A stretch of DNA of 64,000 nucleotides from Gammaproteobacteria bacterium (GCA_004172865.1 SEBV01000006.1:1-64000), one strand, 5' to 3'; counted from the first letter of the stretch, positions 1 through 9,916 are shown. The notes: a model not told the origin generated them from the sequence alone. Program-made: numbers and translations.

Positions 1-82
1 TATTTTCATTCGGTTTTTACAAATCTCGCTAACTTTGCGTTTCGATCCGGGGATCAAAACCGCCTGCTCGGCGAGGGCGCGA

Positions 83-111
83 ACTATAGGCACCCCAACA
101 ATTCATTGCAA
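83..111 (-). promoter_or_regulatory. strong sigma70 promoter of rRNA P1 type
   Basis: On the minus strand a -35 TTGCAA (106-111) and a -10 TATAGT (83-88) are separated by exactly 17 bp. An A/T-rich stretch that could be an UP element lies upstream (about 112-145), and a G/C-rich discriminator (TCGCGCC) follows the -10. A/T-rich upstream plus G/C-rich discriminator is the signature of stringently controlled rRNA or tRNA promoters. In Pseudomonas an rRNA operon follows tyrS, so I infer that a 16S gene starts just beyond the left edge. No rRNA sequence itself is visible. Confidence 0.6.
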
Positions 112-178
112 GCTTTTTTTGAACGGATTTTTACTTTATTTGCGAGATAGAATATTCGTCAATCAGAACGAATACTTT

Positions 179-1486
179 TTACGCAACATCAAACAAGTGA
201 TATTTTTTCTTACCCAATTTCACTAAATAGAAACGCTTGAAAAAAGCTTTTTCAGATGAGAAAGAATTTGCGGATTGCATATTGTCATCAACAGACTTTG
301 CTTCACCATTGATAAAAACTGCATTGCGAACCAACGCATCCTTTACTTGCTTGCCTGATGCAGCCATTTCAACATCCGCAAGAATCTGAGTTAAAGGCGT
401 TTCGCCAATATCAGAGCGAAGCAATTTAGATGAAGGAAGACCATCCTGCTGCAATTGCTCAAAATCAGATTCACTCAATCCGGCAAGATCATCATTGAAT
501 AACGCCTGCGTAATACGTTGCGCAGCCGACAAACCTGAATCACCGTGAACCAAACGAGTCATCTCTTCAGCAAGAATACGCTGAGCTTCAGGTTTAGCTG
601 CGCGAGCAACATCCTCAGCCTCTATCTCAGCAATTTGAGCAACACTTAAAAAAGTGAAGTAACGTAAGAATTTGTACACATCTGCATCAGCCGTATTTAG
701 CCAGAATTGGTAAAACGCATAAGGTGATGTTTTAGATGAATCCAACCAAACGGTGCCGCTTTCGGTTTTGCCGAATTTTGTGCCGTCAGATTTGGTCACA
801 AGCGGCATAGTTAAGCCAAAAACATGACCGCCATGCATACGGCGAGTTAAATCGATACCGCCGGTAATATTACCCCATTGATCACTACCGCCAATTTGCA
901 AAGTGCATTGGTTACGTTGATACAACTCGGCGAAATCATAGGACTGCAACAACATGTAGGTGAATTCAGTAAACGAAATGCCCTCACCTTCACGCTCGAT
1001 ACGCTGTTTCACGGACTCTTTATTGATCATGTTATTGATGGAGAAGTGCTTACCTACATCGCGCAGGAAACTGAGCACATCAAGCTTGCCAACCCAATCG
1101 AGATTATTTACAACCTCAGCTGAAGCCAAGCCAGCGTCAAAATCTATGAAACGCGATACCTGAGCCCTCAGTTTATCAACCCAACTTGCAACCACATCTG
1201 ACGTATTGAGCTTACGCTCCTGCGCTTTAAAGCTAGGATCACCGATCAATCCTGTAGCACCGCCAACCAATGCAATAGGTTTATGACCTGCAAGCTGAAA
1301 GCGTTTTAACATTAATAGAGGGACGAGGCTTCCAATATGGAGACTATCGGCGGTTGGATCGAAACCACAATAAAGAGTGCGACTCGCAGAATTAAGGTGC
1401 TCAACCAAAGCATCGCCACCTGTTGTTTGTGCAATTAAGCCGCGGTCTTGCAACTCTTTTAAGAAATTTGTGTCAATTGTCGCCAT
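179..1486 (-). CDS. tyrS: tyrosyl-tRNA synthetase
   Basis: This class I aminoacyl-tRNA synthetase charges tRNA-Tyr in the cytoplasm. The Rossmann catalytic core carries the HIGH-type motif ([11 protein letters not shown], about residues 47-57) and the KMSKS-type loop in its bacterial TyrRS form (KFGKT, about residue 236). The tyrosine-binding segment (SYDFAELYQ and GGSDQWGNI) is intact. The C-terminus, about residues 350-435, looks like the usual S4-like RNA-binding domain ([15 protein letters not shown]). At 435 aa it is a normal family length. It is divergent from the M23 peptidase gene with a 191-bp gap, and its 3' end faces the rRNA-type promoter. Confidence 0.97.
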   Translation of the reverse strand: MATIDTNFLKELQDRGLIAQTTGGDALVEHLNSASRTLYCGFDPTADSLHIGSLVPLLMLKRFQLAGHKPIALVGGATGLIGDPSFKAQERKLNTSDVVASWVDKLRAQVSRFIDFDAGLASAEVVNNLDWVGKLDVLSFLRDVGKHFSINNMINKESVKQRIEREGEGISFTEFTYMLLQSYDFAELYQRNQCTLQIGGSDQWGNITGGIDLTRRMHGGHVFGLTMPLVTKSDGTKFGKTESGTVWLDSSKTSPYAFYQFWLNTADADVYKFLRYFTFLSVAQIAEIEAEDVARAAKPEAQRILAEEMTRLVHGDSGLSAAQRITQALFNDDLAGLSESDFEQLQQDGLPSSKLLRSDIGETPLTQILADVEMAASGKQVKDALVRNAVFINGEAKSVDDNMQSANSFSSEKAFFKRFYLVKLGKKKYHLFDVA

Positions 1487-1677
1487 AAATCACCAATAAA
1501 CCTCAAGAAAATAACGCTTAGAACTAAAAAAGCTGATTACGATACCGGATGTTGTGCGGAAATCACAACCTATACATAGACAAGTTACAAAAAGTGAATT
1601 TTAAAGATGTCTTTAGAAATTTTTTCTGCTATAAATATATGTTCGGTAACTAACATAACGGCGAGCTTGTTTCTCCT

Positions 1678-3123
1678 ATGCACCCACTAATTACATCCTC
1701 AAAGAAAGCGCTTTGCGTTGCCTTAGAGCAAGTTCCTCGCGGCCACTTGGTGGCAGCAGGAGCGTTAATGGCAAGCCTGCTGGTTATGTTGGCGTTGAAC
1801 CCTGCAAAATCTTCAGTTCCTGCTACTGATAATGACGCTGTAATTGTTAATACTGTTAGTCAATTGCCATCAGCCGACGCGCAAATTTTTCCAGCAAAAG
1901 CTACCAAAGAATCCGAAATAGATGTGTTTGCATTGCCCGAGTTAATCTCTTCGTTTGCGATTACTGATACATCTACACCTGTAGAAGTAAAATCTACAGA
2001 GCCAGCGCTACAAGAACTTACGATTAAATCGGGCGACAACCTATCCAGCGTATTTGCTCGCATGGGCCTGAATGATCGCGATATTTATGAACTGTTTGAT
2101 GGAAGCAAAAACGCAAAAGATTTAAGAAGTATTTCGCCGGGACAGAAGTTTGAATTTGTGGTTGATAATCAAGGCAAGCTGCAAGAACTTAAATACTATA
2201 AAAATAATCTGGATTCACTCAAATTTACCCGCAACGATACCGGCTTCACTAGTGAACAAATCTCCTTAAAACCTGAAATTAAACGTAGCTTCCGTCAGGG
2301 AACCATTAACAGCTCATTGTTTTTGGCAGGTAAACAAGCAGGTCTTCCAATCAATTTAACCATGCAGCTTGCTGATATTTTTGGTTATGACGTCGACTTC
2401 GCACAAGACATCCAAAAAGGCGACCAATTCAAAGTAATGTTCGAAGAGCAATACTTGAACAACAAAAAAATTGGCACCGGCGTAATCCTTTCAGCTGAAT
2501 TTACCAATGCCGGGAAAACTTATCGCGCAGTACGTTACACCAGTAAAGACGGCACCACTCGCTACTATGCTCCAGATGGCAAAGGTTTAAATAAAGCGTT
2601 TTTGCGTATGCCCGTTGAATTTGCCCGTATTAGTTCAGGATTTAGCTTAGGTCGTTTGCATCCTGTACTGAACACTATTCGCGCGCATAAAGGCACAGAT
2701 TACGCTGCTGCAACTGGCACCCCTATTCGCTCAACGGGTGACGGCAAAATTACTTTTGCTGGTCGTCAAGGTGGTTTTGGTAACTGTATCGTTATTCAAC
2801 ATGGCCAAGGTTATGAAACTCTATACGGCCATATGAGTAAATTTGGTAAAGGCGTTACTACTGGTACCCGTGTTAGCCAAGGTCAAGTTATTGGTTATGT
2901 GGGTATGACTGGTTTGGCGTCTGGACCTCATCTTCACTATGAATTCCATGTAAACGGCCAGGTTCGCAACCCTGTTACTGTTGATCTTCCAAAATCAGTT
3001 GGCATAGCCGCTAACGAAAAAGATCGCTTCAACTCAACAACACAAACACTGGTTGCCCAGCTGGAAGACTTTGAACGCAATAGTCATTTAGCTTTGGGTG
3101 AGAGCCAAACCAAATCTAACTAA
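1678..3123 (+). CDS. M23 family peptidoglycan metallopeptidase (MepM-like)
   Basis: This is a predicted cell-wall endopeptidase of 481 aa. A hydrophobic segment near residues 22-42 is a signal anchor, so the rest should be periplasmic. Residues about 110-170 look like an OapA/LysM-like peptidoglycan-binding region (TIKSGDNLSSVFARMGL). The C-terminal LytM domain holds the zinc-site motifs HKGTDYA and HLHYEF plus a GHM segment. It matches the MepM/PA0667 family, which cleaves D,D-crosslinks during wall growth. Its stop overlaps the anmK start (TAATG), so the two are translationally coupled. This links wall hydrolysis to recycling of the released anhydro-muropeptides. Substrate specificity is inferred from family only. 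Confidence 0.9.
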   Translation: MHPLITSSKKALCVALEQVPRGHLVAAGALMASLLVMLALNPAKSSVPATDNDAVIVNTVSQLPSADAQIFPAKATKESEIDVFALPELISSFAITDTSTPVEVKSTEPALQELTIKSGDNLSSVFARMGLNDRDIYELFDGSKNAKDLRSISPGQKFEFVVDNQGKLQELKYYKNNLDSLKFTRNDTGFTSEQISLKPEIKRSFRQGTINSSLFLAGKQAGLPINLTMQLADIFGYDVDFAQDIQKGDQFKVMFEEQYLNNKKIGTGVILSAEFTNAGKTYRAVRYTSKDGTTRYYAPDGKGLNKAFLRMPVEFARISSGFSLGRLHPVLNTIRAHKGTDYAAATGTPIRSTGDGKITFAGRQGGFGNCIVIQHGQGYETLYGHMSKFGKGVTTGTRVSQGQVIGYVGMTGLASGPHLHYEFHVNGQVRNPVTVDLPKSVGIAANEKDRFNSTTQTLVAQLEDFERNSHLALGESQTKSN

Positions 3124-4235
3124 TGAATAAGTCCGAGTATTATCTTGGGCTTATGTCTGGCACCAGTGCCGATGCAGTTGATTTAGTTGTCGTTGATTTT
3201 TCAGATAATAAAACTCGTCTAATTGGCAGCCATTCGCTGCCGCTCTCAGCTGATATTCGCCAACAAATTCACGCCTTATCTACTCCCGCCGATAATGAAA
3301 TTGATCGATCAGGTCAGCTTGATGTGCAATTAGGAAAGCTTTTTGCCGAAAGCATTAATCAGCTTCTCACCAAACTCAATTTAAATCAAAAGCAAATAAA
3401 AGCCGTTGGCAGCCATGGACAAACCATTCGCCATCGTCCGCCGGGTTCGCTGGAATTTCCATTTACGTTGCAGATAGGCGATCCCAATATCATTGCCGAG
3501 TATACGGGAATCACCACAGTTGCAGATTTTCGCCGTCGCGATATGGCGGCGGGCGGTCAAGGCGCTCCATTGGTACCGGCATTTCATCAGGCAATATTTC
3601 ATAGCCAAACCTTGGATAGAGTTGTCGTTAATATTGGAGGAATGGCGAATATTACCTGGCTGCCAAAATCTGGCGACACTCTTGGTTTTGATACTGGCCC
3701 AGGTAATGTTCTGATGGACACATGGACGTTAAAATATCTTGGCAAAGCTTATGATGCCAACGGTGATTGGGCAGCATCAGGAACTCTAGATTTAGAATTG
3801 TTGGATCGTCTACTTGCACATCCCTTTTTCACTCAGCTGGCACCTAAAAGTACCGGACGAGAAGCTTTTAATCTAGATTGGCTGCACGCTGAAATAGCTC
3901 AAAAAGCGCGGTCACCTGAAGATATTCAAGCCACATTGCTCGCTTTAACTGCGCAATCTATTGCGAAAGATATTAATCAGCTTACCAGCACAGCCTGTGA
4001 AGTCTTCGTATGTGGCGGCGGTGCCTATAACACGCGGCTTATGATGGAATTGGCACATCTGCTTCCGCTAGCGAAACTTGCCAGCACAGCTGAATTGGGA
4101 ATAGCGCCGGAATGGATTGAAGCCATGGCTTTTGCGTGGCTCGCGCGGCAAACCATGTTGCGCCAACATGGCAATTTGAGCGCGGTGACTGGTGCCAGTC
4201 GTGAGGTGATTTTGGGTGGAGTTTATTTCGCTTAA
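3123..4235 (+). CDS. anmK: anhydro-N-acetylmuramic acid kinase
   Basis: AnmK cleaves and phosphorylates 1,6-anhydro-MurNAc to MurNAc-6-phosphate in peptidoglycan recycling. The 370-aa protein has the N-terminal phosphate-binding motif GLMSGTSADAVDLV, the segment GSHGQTIRHRPP, the nucleotide-binding GFDTGPGN and the late motif VCGGGAYN, all typical of the ASKHA-fold AnmK family. The start overlaps the last base of the upstream M23 gene. It is convergent with erpA, with 37 bp between the stops. The M23-anmK pair is conserved in pseudomonads. Confidence 0.96.
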   Translation: MNKSEYYLGLMSGTSADAVDLVVVDFSDNKTRLIGSHSLPLSADIRQQIHALSTPADNEIDRSGQLDVQLGKLFAESINQLLTKLNLNQKQIKAVGSHGQTIRHRPPGSLEFPFTLQIGDPNIIAEYTGITTVADFRRRDMAAGGQGAPLVPAFHQAIFHSQTLDRVVVNIGGMANITWLPKSGDTLGFDTGPGNVLMDTWTLKYLGKAYDANGDWAASGTLDLELLDRLLAHPFFTQLAPKSTGREAFNLDWLHAEIAQKARSPEDIQATLLALTAQSIAKDINQLTSTACEVFVCGGGAYNTRLMMELAHLLPLAKLASTAELGIAPEWIEAMAFAWLARQTMLRQHGNLSAVTGASREVILGGVYFA

Positions 4236-4272
4236 GCGATATCCACCCGATAGAAAACTTAGAGAGAAAAAC

Positions 4273-4626
4273 TTACATAGAAAAGGAAGAACCGCAACCG
4301 CAAGTGCTAGACGCATTAGGATTTTGAATCACAAACTTTGAACCCTGCAGGCCCTCTTCGTAATCCACTTTAGCGCCTACCAAATAGGGATAACTCATAG
4401 CGTCTACCACTACTTTTACGCCATCTTTTTCCACAATTGAATCATCTTCTGCGACAGCTTCATCGAACGTAAAACCGTATTGGAAGCCTGAACAACCGCC
4501 GCCGGTTACGTAAACGCGCAACTTAAGATCGGGATTATCCTCTTCCTCAACCAAGCTTCTGACCTTGGCTAAAGCGCTATCAGTGACGTAAACAACTTGG
4601 GGAACAAAAATTTCTGCGGTGGCCAT
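4273..4626 (-). CDS. erpA: iron-sulfur cluster insertion protein ErpA
   Basis: ErpA is an A-type carrier that delivers Fe-S clusters to apoproteins. The 117-aa protein has the three family cysteines: one in [11 protein letters not shown] and two in the C-terminal CGCGSSFSM. The start was set at MATAEIF because a GGAG ribosome-binding site lies 6 bases upstream; an in-frame ATG 12 bases earlier (4638) has no better support. The gene is the last of a leftward series after argC, the DUF6776 gene and the bactofilin gene, a grouping also seen in Pseudomonas. Confidence 0.95.
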   Translation of the reverse strand: MATAEIFVPQVVYVTDSALAKVRSLVEEEDNPDLKLRVYVTGGGCSGFQYGFTFDEAVAEDDSIVEKDGVKVVVDAMSYPYLVGAKVDYEEGLQGSKFVIQNPNASSTCGCGSSFSM

Positions 4627-4685
4627 GTACAACTCCAAAAGACGGTTACTGCGCAGGCAATTATCCCTTTACCCGAGTATTTTAG

Positions 4686-5117
4686 TCAACTATTAACGGC
4701 GTCAACCGGAATATCAATTACATCGCCATCAACAGGCTTTTCCAAGCTCAAAATTGGCTTTGCGGTCGAATGCATCTGGCCTTTTAGCTGAGCACCTTTC
4801 ACCATCTCGATGGATTGGTAGTGAATATTTCCTTCTACTACTGCCTTTGCAGCCAATTCGAGATGTTTGCTTGAATAAATAGCCCCGCGAACATGACCAT
4901 TAATGATGACGTTAGAGGCGTGAATTTCGCCTTCTACAGACGCTGTCTCCGTTAAAATCAACTTACCGGGCTTACCGTCTTCAGCGTGGATGTTGCCCTT
5001 CAAAGCGCCTTCCAGATAAAAATCGCCACTGAAATAAATGTCGCCAACAACTTTAGTGGCGGCACATAACAGGGAGTGATGATTCACAAATGTCTTTTTC
5101 TTCTTGGAGATAAGCAT
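4686..5117 (-). CDS. bactofilin (polymer-forming cytoskeletal protein)
   Basis: This 143-aa protein is a single bactofilin domain. Repeating short hydrophobic beta-strand units (for example GDIYFSGDFYLEGALKG, GEIHASNVIINGHVRG, GNIHYQSIEMVKG) give the right-handed beta-helix expected of DUF583/PF04519 proteins. These polymerise without nucleotide and often scaffold cell-wall enzymes at the membrane. The N-terminus is short and basic. It starts 11 bp after the DUF6776 gene, so the two are probably co-transcribed. The cellular process served here is not shown by the sequence. Confidence 0.9.
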   Translation of the reverse strand: MLISKKKKTFVNHHSLLCAATKVVGDIYFSGDFYLEGALKGNIHAEDGKPGKLILTETASVEGEIHASNVIINGHVRGAIYSSKHLELAAKAVVEGNIHYQSIEMVKGAQLKGQMHSTAKPILSLEKPVDGDVIDIPVDAVNS

Positions 5118-5128
5118 CGAAATAATCT

Positions 5129-5866
5129 CTATTTAGGTTTGAATGCGGAAACAGGCCAGTCCAATTCAGCTGATACCAAAGGCGGCGTTTTGTTTTCCGG
5201 GCCTTTTACTACCAACTCAATGGTTTGCGGCACAAAATCAGCGGGCAACGTGAGGTCGCCCTCGAAGGTTTGAAAGTATTTGAAGCTGACAGGAATGCTA
5301 GGCGCAGATACCTGGCTGGATACTTGATAAAGCGACAGCTGCAAACTTTTACCCGCTTGCTGGCCGATAATTCTGAATTCCAGAAATCCGGTGAAATCGG
5401 AATCTTTGGTCGCAAGTTTTTGTACAGTTAGACTGTAATTAAAGTGCCCAGTCTCCTTTAGCGGAGTTGCCGTCAATACGCCAAAGCTAATACCTAATGG
5501 ATTCGTCTTGGCGCCCGGCGCTAGCAAATCTTTGTACACGCGAAGATCGCGTTCAGAGGCATTTATTTGCGCTTTTTGAGTCATCACCAGCTGACGCAAA
5601 TCCTCCATGGATTGACGATCAACCTCGATGTTAGTTTTTAATTCCGTCAATTGTTGAGTGAGATCAGCAGATACTTTTTGTTGTACCTGATCGCGCTGGC
5701 CTGCATCCTTAGCTTGCTGTAAACCTGCGACATAAATACCGAGAAAATAACTCGCAGGCATACACACTATAAATGCGAGAACAAACGCGGCCGTGCGTAA
5801 TGCACGAGCACCGGGATTATGAGGAATTACCCGCATGGGCGTGAATTTGCTGCCTTTAACCGCCAC
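5129..5866 (-). CDS. DUF6776 family single-pass membrane protein
   Basis: This 245-aa protein has a basic cytoplasmic N-terminus, one transmembrane helix at about residues 24-48 (AAFVLAFIVCMPASYFLGIY), a coiled-coil stretch at about 50-115 rich in Gln, Glu and Leu, and a C-terminal beta-rich domain of about 120 residues. The layout matches the family called DUF6776 in gammaproteobacteria (PA0663-like). It lies 11 bp upstream of the bactofilin gene and 84 bp after argC, so it may be a membrane partner of the bactofilin. Function is unknown; the family name is recalled from context and overall layout. Confidence 0.75.
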   Translation of the reverse strand: MAVKGSKFTPMRVIPHNPGARALRTAAFVLAFIVCMPASYFLGIYVAGLQQAKDAGQRDQVQQKVSADLTQQLTELKTNIEVDRQSMEDLRQLVMTQKAQINASERDLRVYKDLLAPGAKTNPLGISFGVLTATPLKETGHFNYSLTVQKLATKDSDFTGFLEFRIIGQQAGKSLQLSLYQVSSQVSAPSIPVSFKYFQTFEGDLTLPADFVPQTIELVVKGPENKTPPLVSAELDWPVSAFKPK

Positions 5867-5950
5867 GTTTATCTGCCTTATTAGAAAACCTATCTTATTT
5901 AAAAAGATCAGGGGCGATAAATCGCCCCCGTTTCCAAACTCGAACTTATC

Positions 5951-7003
5951 TTAAGGTAAAAGTGCGACTACATTCAGCCCCGCAGTTTCCTTAAAGCCGA
6001 ACATGATATTCATGTTCTGAATCGCCTGACCGGATGCACCTTTTGTCAGGTTATCGATTACCGATAACACCACCACAGTATCGCGATTTTGCGGACGCAA
6101 GACCGAGATCCGGCACACATTGGAGCCTTTTACTGTACGTGTTTGCGGCAATACGCCTGCGGGCAAAACATCCACAAATGGCTCGTTGGCGTAACGTTTT
6201 TCGTAAAGCGCTTGCAGGTCTGGCAAATTGTTAGCATCCAACGCGGTTGCATACAAAGTGGCGTGAATACCGCGAATAATCGGCAGCAAGTGCGGTACGA
6301 AAGTTAAGCCAACCGGCGCAGATCCTGCTGGTTGTATATCGCGTAAACCTTGCTCGATTTCTGGCAAGTGACGATGACCTGAAGCGCCATAGGCTTTAAA
6401 GCTATCGGTAATTTCGGTCAGCAAATTGTCGATTTTACCCTGACGCCCGGCACCGCTCGCACCGCTGGCGGCATTCGCAATTAAGCGACCTGGATCGACC
6501 AAATTATTTTCCAGCAAAGGAATAAAGCCAAGCTGTGTTGCCGTAGGGTAACAGCCTGGGCAAGCGATAAGCTTGGCGGTTTTGATAGTTTCGCGATTCA
6601 CTTCTGGCAAGCCATAGACCGCTTGCTCAACCAATTGGGGAGCGCCATGCGGCTGGTTGTACCATTTTTCCCAGAGCGGAACATCGCGGATTCTGAAGTC
6701 GGCAGAAAGATCGATAATACGGGTTTTGGTCGCCATCAACGCGGGCATCATATTCTGCGCAACACCATGCGGGGTGGCGAAAAACACTACATCCAGCTCG
6801 CCCAAAACAGCAACATCTGGCTCAGTAAACGCCAAATCGATGTGACCGCGCAGACTGGGATACATATCAGCAACTTTAACGCCCGCTTCTGCGCGCGACG
6901 TAATCACAGCCACTTCAGCGTTTGGGTGATTGACCAACAACCGCAGCAATTCAACTCCGGTGTAACCTGTACCGCCAACTATGCCTACCTTAATCACATG
7001 CAA
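5951..7003 (-). CDS. argC: N-acetyl-gamma-glutamyl-phosphate reductase
   Basis: ArgC catalyses the third step of arginine synthesis, the NADPH-dependent reduction of N-acetylglutamyl phosphate to the semialdehyde. The 350-aa protein begins with the Rossmann motif [18 protein letters not shown]. It has the active-site cysteine in [14 protein letters not shown] and the family segment [10 protein letters not shown]. Length and motifs match the type 1 ArgC family. It is the first gene of the leftward block continuing to erpA and is divergent from hemJ across a 352-bp gap. Confidence 0.97.
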   Translation of the reverse strand: MHVIKVGIVGGTGYTGVELLRLLVNHPNAEVAVITSRAEAGVKVADMYPSLRGHIDLAFTEPDVAVLGELDVVFFATPHGVAQNMMPALMATKTRIIDLSADFRIRDVPLWEKWYNQPHGAPQLVEQAVYGLPEVNRETIKTAKLIACPGCYPTATQLGFIPLLENNLVDPGRLIANAASGASGAGRQGKIDNLLTEITDSFKAYGASGHRHLPEIEQGLRDIQPAGSAPVGLTFVPHLLPIIRGIHATLYATALDANNLPDLQALYEKRYANEPFVDVLPAGVLPQTRTVKGSNVCRISVLRPQNRDTVVVLSVIDNLTKGASGQAIQNMNIMFGFKETAGLNVVALLP

Positions 7004-7355
7004 CCCCTTAATTTACGTGTTCATTCTTCATTTACTAAACAGGTGAGCCATCTCAGGCGCTCAAAAACAGCGCCCTATGATAAGAGTCTTGACCGCAAAT
7101 CTAAAGCAAAAATATGACCGTTGACCGAGAAGAACATTCCCTGGTCAACATCAAAACCGATTTGTGACGATATTGGACTGTATAGACTGAGTACAACACT
7201 CATACGGATATTCGGCGAATTATCCCGATGACAATAAGAATGCAGCTGATACACTGCTCGACCTATCGACTAATAGCTCGCATAAACCGTTTAGAGGCGA
7301 GCTCATCGACAACTATTACAAACTTCAACACGACTATTATGATGTTCCTTTTATT
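7004..7355. other. intergenic region between divergent argC and hemJ
   Basis: This 352-bp stretch separates divergent genes and must hold both promoters. The part next to hemJ is A/T-rich. I see no convincing ORF, no hairpin of note and no riboswitch. Short ORFs reading through here are extensions of antisense frames of argC. I could not fix a clear ArgR-type palindrome by eye. Confidence 0.5.
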
Positions 7356-7784
7356 ATGATATTTCTTTGGATCAAAGCCTTTCATATCATTGCGGTTATC
7401 ACCTGGTTTGCCGCCCTGTTTTATTTGCCGCGTTTGTTCGTTTATCACACCATGAGTGAAGATGAAATTAGTCGTGAGCGATTTAAAATTATGGAGCGCA
7501 AATTACTGCGTGGTATTGCAAATCCATCCATGATTGCTGTTTTTATTTTTGGCGGTTGGATGAGTTATTTAGGTTGGGATTATTATCCGCAATCAATTTG
7601 GTATTGGTGCAAATTAACGCTGGTTGCCGCAGTAGCGATTTACCACCACATGTGCATTATTTATTTCAAACAATTGCGCGATGATAAATGTACCAAGAGC
7701 CATAAGTTTTTCCGTGTCTTTAACGAACTTCCAGTGTTGTTGTTAGTTGGAATTGTGATTCTTGTTGTCGTGAAACCCTTTTAA
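7356..7784 (+). CDS. hemJ: HemJ-type protoporphyrinogen IX oxidase
   Basis: HemJ is the membrane heme-binding enzyme that oxidises protoporphyrinogen IX to protoporphyrin IX in bacteria lacking HemG or HemY. The 142-aa protein has four predicted transmembrane helices. It carries the N-terminal family motif KAFHIIAVITWFA with the heme-ligand histidine (His10), and YLPRLFVYH. It is followed 4 bp later by thiE and then hemL, so a second tetrapyrrole gene is in the same cluster. The older label CopD/DUF2214-like membrane protein would be less specific. Confidence 0.85.
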   Translation: MIFLWIKAFHIIAVITWFAALFYLPRLFVYHTMSEDEISRERFKIMERKLLRGIANPSMIAVFIFGGWMSYLGWDYYPQSIWYWCKLTLVAAVAIYHHMCIIYFKQLRDDKCTKSHKFFRVFNELPVLLLVGIVILVVVKPF

Positions 7785-7788
7785 ATCT

Positions 7789-8415
7789 ATGACTAATATT
7801 CACACCAATTTATACGCAATTACCGACTCAACACTTATGCCCGACGAAAAATTATTTTCGGGTGTAACCGCGGCACTGAAAGGCGGCTGTAAGTGGATTC
7901 AATATCGTGATAAATCTACGGATCATTCACGCCGATTTTCAGAAACAAAAACCTTGCTGAGGCTTTGTGTGCAACACAATGCTAAATTATTAATCAATGA
8001 TGATGTTAGTCTTGCGCAAGAAATTGGTGCCCATGGAGTTCATTTAGGACAAAGTGATATAAATCCCGTTGCCGCCCGCATTATTCTCGGCAGTAACGCT
8101 GTCATCGGTGTGACCTGTCACGACTCACTTGCACTGGCACAGCAAGCAATTAAAGACAGCGCCAATTACATTGCTTTCGGTAGATTTTTTTCATCCAACA
8201 CAAAACCTGATGCGCGCCCCGCTCCGCTCAATTTGTTAACGCAAGCGCGAGCGAAATTTCCGCATACGACGATTGTTGCGATTGGCGGAATCACGACAGA
8301 AAATGCCAAAAGTGTTTTAACCGCAGGCGCAGATTTAATTGCAGTTTGCCACAATTTATTTGCAGCGGATGATATTGAAGCGCAAGCAAAATTATTTAAC
8401 GAATTATACAAATGA
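7789..8415 (+). CDS. thiE: thiamine-phosphate synthase
   Basis: ThiE joins HMP pyrophosphate and thiazole phosphate to form thiamine monophosphate. The 208-aa TIM barrel begins NLYAITD and has the substrate motif IQYRDK, the Mg/pyrophosphate residues in LLINDDVSLAQEIGAHGVHLGQSD, and the phosphate-binding AIGGITTENA. It sits between two heme-synthesis genes with gaps of 4 bp to hemJ and 21 bp to hemL. The thiE-hemL pairing is common in pseudomonads. No TPP riboswitch was seen upstream of the cluster. Confidence 0.95.
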   Translation: MTNIHTNLYAITDSTLMPDEKLFSGVTAALKGGCKWIQYRDKSTDHSRRFSETKTLLRLCVQHNAKLLINDDVSLAQEIGAHGVHLGQSDINPVAARIILGSNAVIGVTCHDSLALAQQAIKDSANYIAFGRFFSSNTKPDARPAPLNLLTQARAKFPHTTIVAIGGITTENAKSVLTAGADLIAVCHNLFAADDIEAQAKLFNELYK

Positions 8416-8436
8416 AGTTTATTTTTAGGATTTAAC

Positions 8437-9726
8437 ATGACTCGTTCCGAAGAATTATTTGCAGAAGCACAACATTTTATTCCCGGCGGTGTTAATTCAC
8501 CCGTGCGCGCATTTCGCGCTGTAGGCGGTACGCCGATATTTTTTGAGCGCGCGCAAGGTGCTTACGCGTGGGACGCTGACGGCAAGCGCTATATTGATTA
8601 CGTGCAATCCTGGGGACCAATGGTGCTTGGTCACGCGCATCCAGACGTGATTAACACCGTTATCGAAACTGCAAAATTCGGTTTAAGTTTTGGTGCGCCG
8701 ACGCAGCGCGAAACTACGCTCGCCGAAACGCTATGCAATTTAATTCCCAATATGGATATGGTGCGTTTCGTAAGCTCAGGTACCGAAGCGACTATGAGCG
8801 CGATTCGTTTAGCGCGTGCATTTACCCAGCGCGATAAAATTATTAAATTTGAAGGTTGCTACCACGGCCACTCGGATTCTTTATTAATTAAAGCTGGCTC
8901 AGGCGCGCTCACTATGGGTGTTCCAAGTTCACCGGGCGTGCCTGCTGTTTTGGCCGCGCATACAGTTACGCTTGATTACAACGACTCACAACAAGTGCGC
9001 GATTATTTTGCAGAACAGGGTGATACGGTTGCCTGCATTATTGTTGAACCGGTTGTGGGTAACATGAATTGTGTTCCACCAGTTGCAGGATTTTTGGAAA
9101 CGCTGCGCGACGTGTGCGATCAATCCGGCGCGCTTTTAATTTTTGATGAAGTGATGACAGGTTTTCGCGTCGGCCACACAGGCGCGCAAGGTCATTACAA
9201 TGTTAAAGCGGATATCATTACTCTTGGAAAAGTTATCGGCGGCGGTATGCCCGTTGGAGCATTTGGTGGTCGCCGCGATGTAATGCAAATGATCGCGCCT
9301 TCTGGTCCGGTCTATCAGGCAGGCACTTTGTCTGGCAACCCGGTTGCAATGGCTGCTGGTTTGAAAACGCTGGAGCTTTTAGCGGAGCCGGAATTTTATA
9401 AAAAGCTTAGCGCTCGCACTACGCAGTTGGCTGAAGGCTTGCAAAAACTGGCCGATGAAGCGGGTATTCCGTTCACGACCAATCACGTTGGCAGCATGTT
9501 TGGATTTTTCTTCACCAGCGAGCCAAAAATCACCAATTTCAAACAAGTCATGGCGTGCGATATTCCGCGCTTTAATAAATTTTTCCACGGCATGTTAAAG
9601 CGCGGGATTTATCTTGCACCTGCATCTTATGAAGCTGGATTTATGTCTGGTGCGCATACCGATGAAGATATTCAAAATACCTTATTAGCTGCGAAAGAAG
9701 TTTTTGCTGAGTTGGTAGCAAGCTAA
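8437..9726 (+). CDS. hemL: glutamate-1-semialdehyde 2,1-aminomutase
   Basis: HemL converts glutamate-1-semialdehyde to 5-aminolevulinate in the C5 route to heme. The 429-aa fold-type I PLP enzyme shows the N-terminal motif [11 protein letters not shown], the PLP-phosphate segment [17 protein letters not shown], the aspartate in [12 protein letters not shown] and the Schiff-base lysine in [17 protein letters not shown]. Length is normal. A strong intrinsic terminator follows 15 bp after the stop and closes the hemJ-thiE-hemL unit. Confidence 0.97.
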   Translation: MTRSEELFAEAQHFIPGGVNSPVRAFRAVGGTPIFFERAQGAYAWDADGKRYIDYVQSWGPMVLGHAHPDVINTVIETAKFGLSFGAPTQRETTLAETLCNLIPNMDMVRFVSSGTEATMSAIRLARAFTQRDKIIKFEGCYHGHSDSLLIKAGSGALTMGVPSSPGVPAVLAAHTVTLDYNDSQQVRDYFAEQGDTVACIIVEPVVGNMNCVPPVAGFLETLRDVCDQSGALLIFDEVMTGFRVGHTGAQGHYNVKADIITLGKVIGGGMPVGAFGGRRDVMQMIAPSGPVYQAGTLSGNPVAMAAGLKTLELLAEPEFYKKLSARTTQLAEGLQKLADEAGIPFTTNHVGSMFGFFFTSEPKITNFKQVMACDIPRFNKFFHGMLKRGIYLAPASYEAGFMSGAHTDEDIQNTLLAAKEVFAELVAS

Positions 9727-9741
9727 CCGATGAACACTAAG

Positions 9742-9772
9742 CACTTTGGCAGAAATGCCAGAGTGTTTTTTT
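9742..9772 (+). terminator. intrinsic terminator after hemL
   Basis: A 10-bp stem (CACTTTGGCA paired with TGCCAGAGTG, one G-T pair) capped by a GAAA tetraloop is followed at once by seven T residues. It ends the rightward hemJ-thiE-hemL transcript. Confidence 0.9.
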
Positions 9773-9802
9773 GTAATGCGTTTCGTAATCGCTTTTCTCT
9801 AT

Positions 9803-9916
9803 TCGATCCTTCATTCTTTTCAAACTCGTTCCTCTTCACCTTCACTCCTATTTATCTTCGTTCCTTTTATCTTAGTTCCTATTCACGCTAGCTCCTTTTC
9901 GTCCTCACTCCCTTTC
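9803..9916. repeat. degenerate pyrimidine-rich tandem repeat, unit about 16 bp
   Basis: The plus strand is almost purely C/T from about 9790 to 9955. Within it, units of roughly 16 bases follow each other: TCGTTCCTCTTCACCT (9826), TCACTCCTATTTATCT (9842), TCGTTCCTTTTATCT (9858), TAGTTCCTATTCACGC (9873) and TAGCTCCTTTTCG (9889), with looser copies on both sides. Read on the minus strand this is a purine-rich stretch with about nine GGA trinucleotides. It lies between the hemL terminator and a leftward terminator, outside any gene. An apparent 69-aa ORF across it is a low-complexity artefact. Confidence 0.7.

Noticed and set aside
35-226. 63-aa rightward ORF at the left edge
   Set aside because: It crosses the rRNA-type promoter and the antisense end of tyrS.
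6623-7117. 164-aa rightward ORF
   Set aside because: It is antisense to argC, whose motifs are complete; it is a shadow frame.
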